From the NCBI GenBank assembly GCA_963804825.1, contig CAWDRV010000003.1, forward strand, positions 248,001 to 312,000: a stretch of DNA of 64,000 nucleotides, given 5' to 3'. Below the pieces are notes generated by a model. It had not been told where the DNA came from. It did no database searches and was given only the letters and a program-made list of their open reading frames with translations. The stretch is from JBKQVT01 sp963804825 (GTDB taxonomy: Bacteria; Planctomycetota; Planctomycetia; Pirellulales; Thermoguttaceae). The position numbers and the translations under genes are program-made. Below, one piece after another: positions 62,587 to 64,000 of the stretch; position 1 is the stretch's first letter, and each line of letters begins with the position of its first letter.

Positions 62587-64000
62587 GCCCCGCTCCGAGG
62601 CGGATTTTCCCGCGGCAGACCGAGCGACACGGCCGGCGTGGGATCGCTTTCCTGGCCTTCCTTGTCCACAGCCGAGATCCGGTAGTACCACGCCCCCGCA
62701 CGCTTCCGCCCGGAAAGATCGAACCCGTTGTCCGTGAATCGGACGGTGCCCTCGGCCACGTAGGTGAGCAACGTGTCGGGCCCGGTCGGAAAATTCGGCT
62801 GCCGGCCGCGGTAGATCCGGTACCAGAAGACGCTTCCCGCCGCGGGCGGATCCCAGCGAATGGCCCCGTCGTCCGCCCTGGGGTTGCGCGGCGGCAGCAG
62901 TCTGCCGGCGGCCGCCGGCGGACTGCTCACCAGCGACAGCGGCATCCGGGGCGAGTCGGGCGGAAAGCGGGCGACGTTGTCGCCGTCGCTCGACTCGACG
63001 TAGTATTCCAGCCCCGCAGGACCGACCTCCGCCGCGGGAATCGCCGCCGCGAACACCGCCTTCACGCGGCGGCGCATCGGCAGCGACTTCCATGCCGCGA
63101 CGCCAGGCGCCCGATAATAGACCGCGGCCGAAACGCTCTCCGGCGTCCGGTTCGCCAGGACGCGTATCTTCACCCACACCGGCTGCCCCTCCGTGGCCGA
63201 CGTCGGCGGCGACACCATCACGATGTGCGGCGGGGTCTTGCCGGCCGCGCCGGCCTGGCAGATCGACGGCGCCGACCGCGGACTCTCGCGCCCGTCCGCC
63301 GTCACCGCGGCAACCGTGTAACGATACTCGCCGTCGCCGCGGTCCTCGTAGCGTAGTTGCGAAACCGGCAACAGCGCCGCGTCGAGCCTCGTCTTGTCGC
63401 GGTAGACGTGGAACCCCTTGGCCCCAGGCTCCATGTTTCTCCAGGTGATCACGGCGCCGGTGCGGGTGCCGCGGGCCTCGACCTCCGACGGCGGCTGCAC
63501 GGCGAACTTCCGCCGCAAGGCGTCCTCCCGGGCCACGTAGTTCCCTTGCACGAAGCGGTTCTCGACGCTCGTCACGTTGCCCAGCGAGGAAATATCGTTG
63601 ACGCGATACGTGAAATTGTGCACCCAGGACTCCATCGCCCCGGGCAAGTCGTCCCATTGGTATCGCTCAAAGTTGTGATCCAACTCGATGTGGTCTTTCT
63701 CCGCGGCCAGCCGGCGCCTCAGCAGGCGCAGGCGGGCCTTGCGCCCCTCCGACGCGGCTGCGGCAATCGCCCCATCGACGACGGCCAATTGCCGGACCGC
63801 CTTGTCGAGTTCCTCCGCGCCGGCGCCGTCCTTGAAGGGCCACGTGGGCCCGGCTTCGGCAAAGAGCGAAGCCACCGGCTCATTCTGGTCGATGATCGCC
63901 GCGATCCGGTCGGCCACGTTCTCGCCGTAGTTGACGGCCGCATACTCGCGATACACGGCCCGTAACGAAGCGTACTTGCCGGCCAGGTCCCAGGGGGCCT
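62565..64000 (-). CDS. Fibronectin type III-containing protein, truncated by window edge
   Basis: C-terminal ~478 residues; the frame is open to the window end (APWDLAGKYASLRAVYREYA). First ~130 residues are helical (VADRIAAIIDQNEPVASLFA, LRLLRRRLAAEKDHIELDHN FERYQWDDLPGAMESW). Then Fn3-like beta domains: PPSEVEARGTRTGAVITWRN MEPGAKGFHVYRD, a middle Ig-like domain (PPHIVMVSPPTSATEGQPVW VKIRVLA) and a final NPRADDGAIRWDPPAAGSVF WYRIYRG. The pattern suggests the tail of a secreted glycoside hydrolase-like protein; the catalytic part is outside the window. Confidence 0.75.
   Translation of the reverse strand, partial: APWDLAGKYASLRAVYREYAAVNYGENVADRIAAIIDQNEPVASLFAEAGPTWPFKDGAGAEELDKAVRQLAVVDGAIAAAASEGRKARLRLLRRRLAAEKDHIELDHNFERYQWDDLPGAMESWVHNFTYRVNDISSLGNVTSVENRFVQGNYVAREDALRRKFAVQPPSEVEARGTRTGAVITWRNMEPGAKGFHVYRDKTRLDAALLPVSQLRYEDRGDGEYRYTVAAVTADGRESPRSAPSICQAGAAGKTPPHIVMVSPPTSATEGQPVWVKIRVLANRTPESVSAAVYYRAPGVAAWKSLPMRRRVKAVFAAAIPAAEVGPAGLEYYVESSDGDNVARFPPDSPRMPLSLVSSPPAAAGRLLPPRNPRADDGAIRWDPPAAGSVFWYRIYRGRQPNFPTGPDTLLTYVAEGTVRFTDNGFDLSGRKRAGAWYYRISAVDKEGQESDPTPAVSLGLPRENPPRSGAYGERRQ

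Overview
The window is GC-rich bacterial DNA that looks like a planctomycete (Planctomycetota, probably Pirellulales-like). This is an inference from gene content: an ECF sigma factor with a large membrane-anchored anti-sigma factor, a PEP-CTERM-anchored papain-like protease, an alternative bacterial GlmU, secreted glycine-rich and HEAT/TPR proteins, and intergenic DNA crowded with dispersed palindromes. No rRNA, tRNA or CRISPR array was seen. About a third of the genes, including essential rplM and rpsI, are broken by single-base shifts. Where the parent reading can be rebuilt these are nearly always one extra base, so I read most of them as sequence error and not as pseudogenes.

Layout. 1-5 kb: a truncated secreted protein, sigma/anti-sigma pair, sppA, TIM-barrel isomerase. 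5-10.8 kb: a giant HEAT-repeat protein with a 1.5-kb internal duplication, a beta-CASP metallo-beta-lactamase and a family-4 uracil-DNA glycosylase. 11-18 kb: transhydrogenase genes split into two convergent pieces (pntAB-pntB plus, pntAA minus) around an HNH nuclease gene, an HTH gene and large nested palindromes. 18-27.8 kb: rplM-rpsI, a degenerate GGDEF protein, NRDE protein, panB, secreted and TPR proteins, an HMGL-like aldolase, alternative glmU. 27.9-34.4 kb: asnB, then a complete type II restriction-modification island (C protein, PD-(D/E)XK nuclease, N6-adenine methyltransferase) flanked by a 30-bp duplication of the asnB 3' end, then glgC. 34.4-39.4 kb: rsmE, an ExeA-type ATPase, an IS5-family element, and a DUF1611/dipeptide-epimerase pair that matches DgcN-DgcA (D-glutamate catabolism). 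39.4-43 kb: the EF-P beta-lysylation set epmA, efp, epmB, with a DUF4160/DUF2442 pair inserted into the start of epmA and flanked by a 24-bp duplication. 43-57.9 kb: DUF2617 protein, papain-like PEP-CTERM protease, methyltransferase, two glycosyltransferases, EEP hydrolase, radical SAM protein, M28 peptidase, membrane proteins, tyrosine phenol-lyase, ASCH protein, TPR protein and a polysaccharide export protein. 58-64 kb: an IS1634-family element, methyltransferase, AraC regulator, and a truncated fibronectin-type-III protein.

The most interesting pattern is how small modules and palindromes enter host genes. Two selfish-looking modules (restriction-modification in asnB; DUF4160/DUF2442 in epmA) sit at an end of a host gene with a 24-30 bp duplication of that gene's own sequence, so the host gene stays intact. 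Several dispersed palindromic repeats are inserted inside coding sequences and translated (udg, rsmE, epmA, a TPR protein), resembling the Rickettsia palindromic elements. Other repeats extend the C-termini of proteins. Both IS elements landed in repeats, one exactly at the centre of a palindrome. Two copies of a 104-bp palindromic element differ by inversion of their core relative to the arms.
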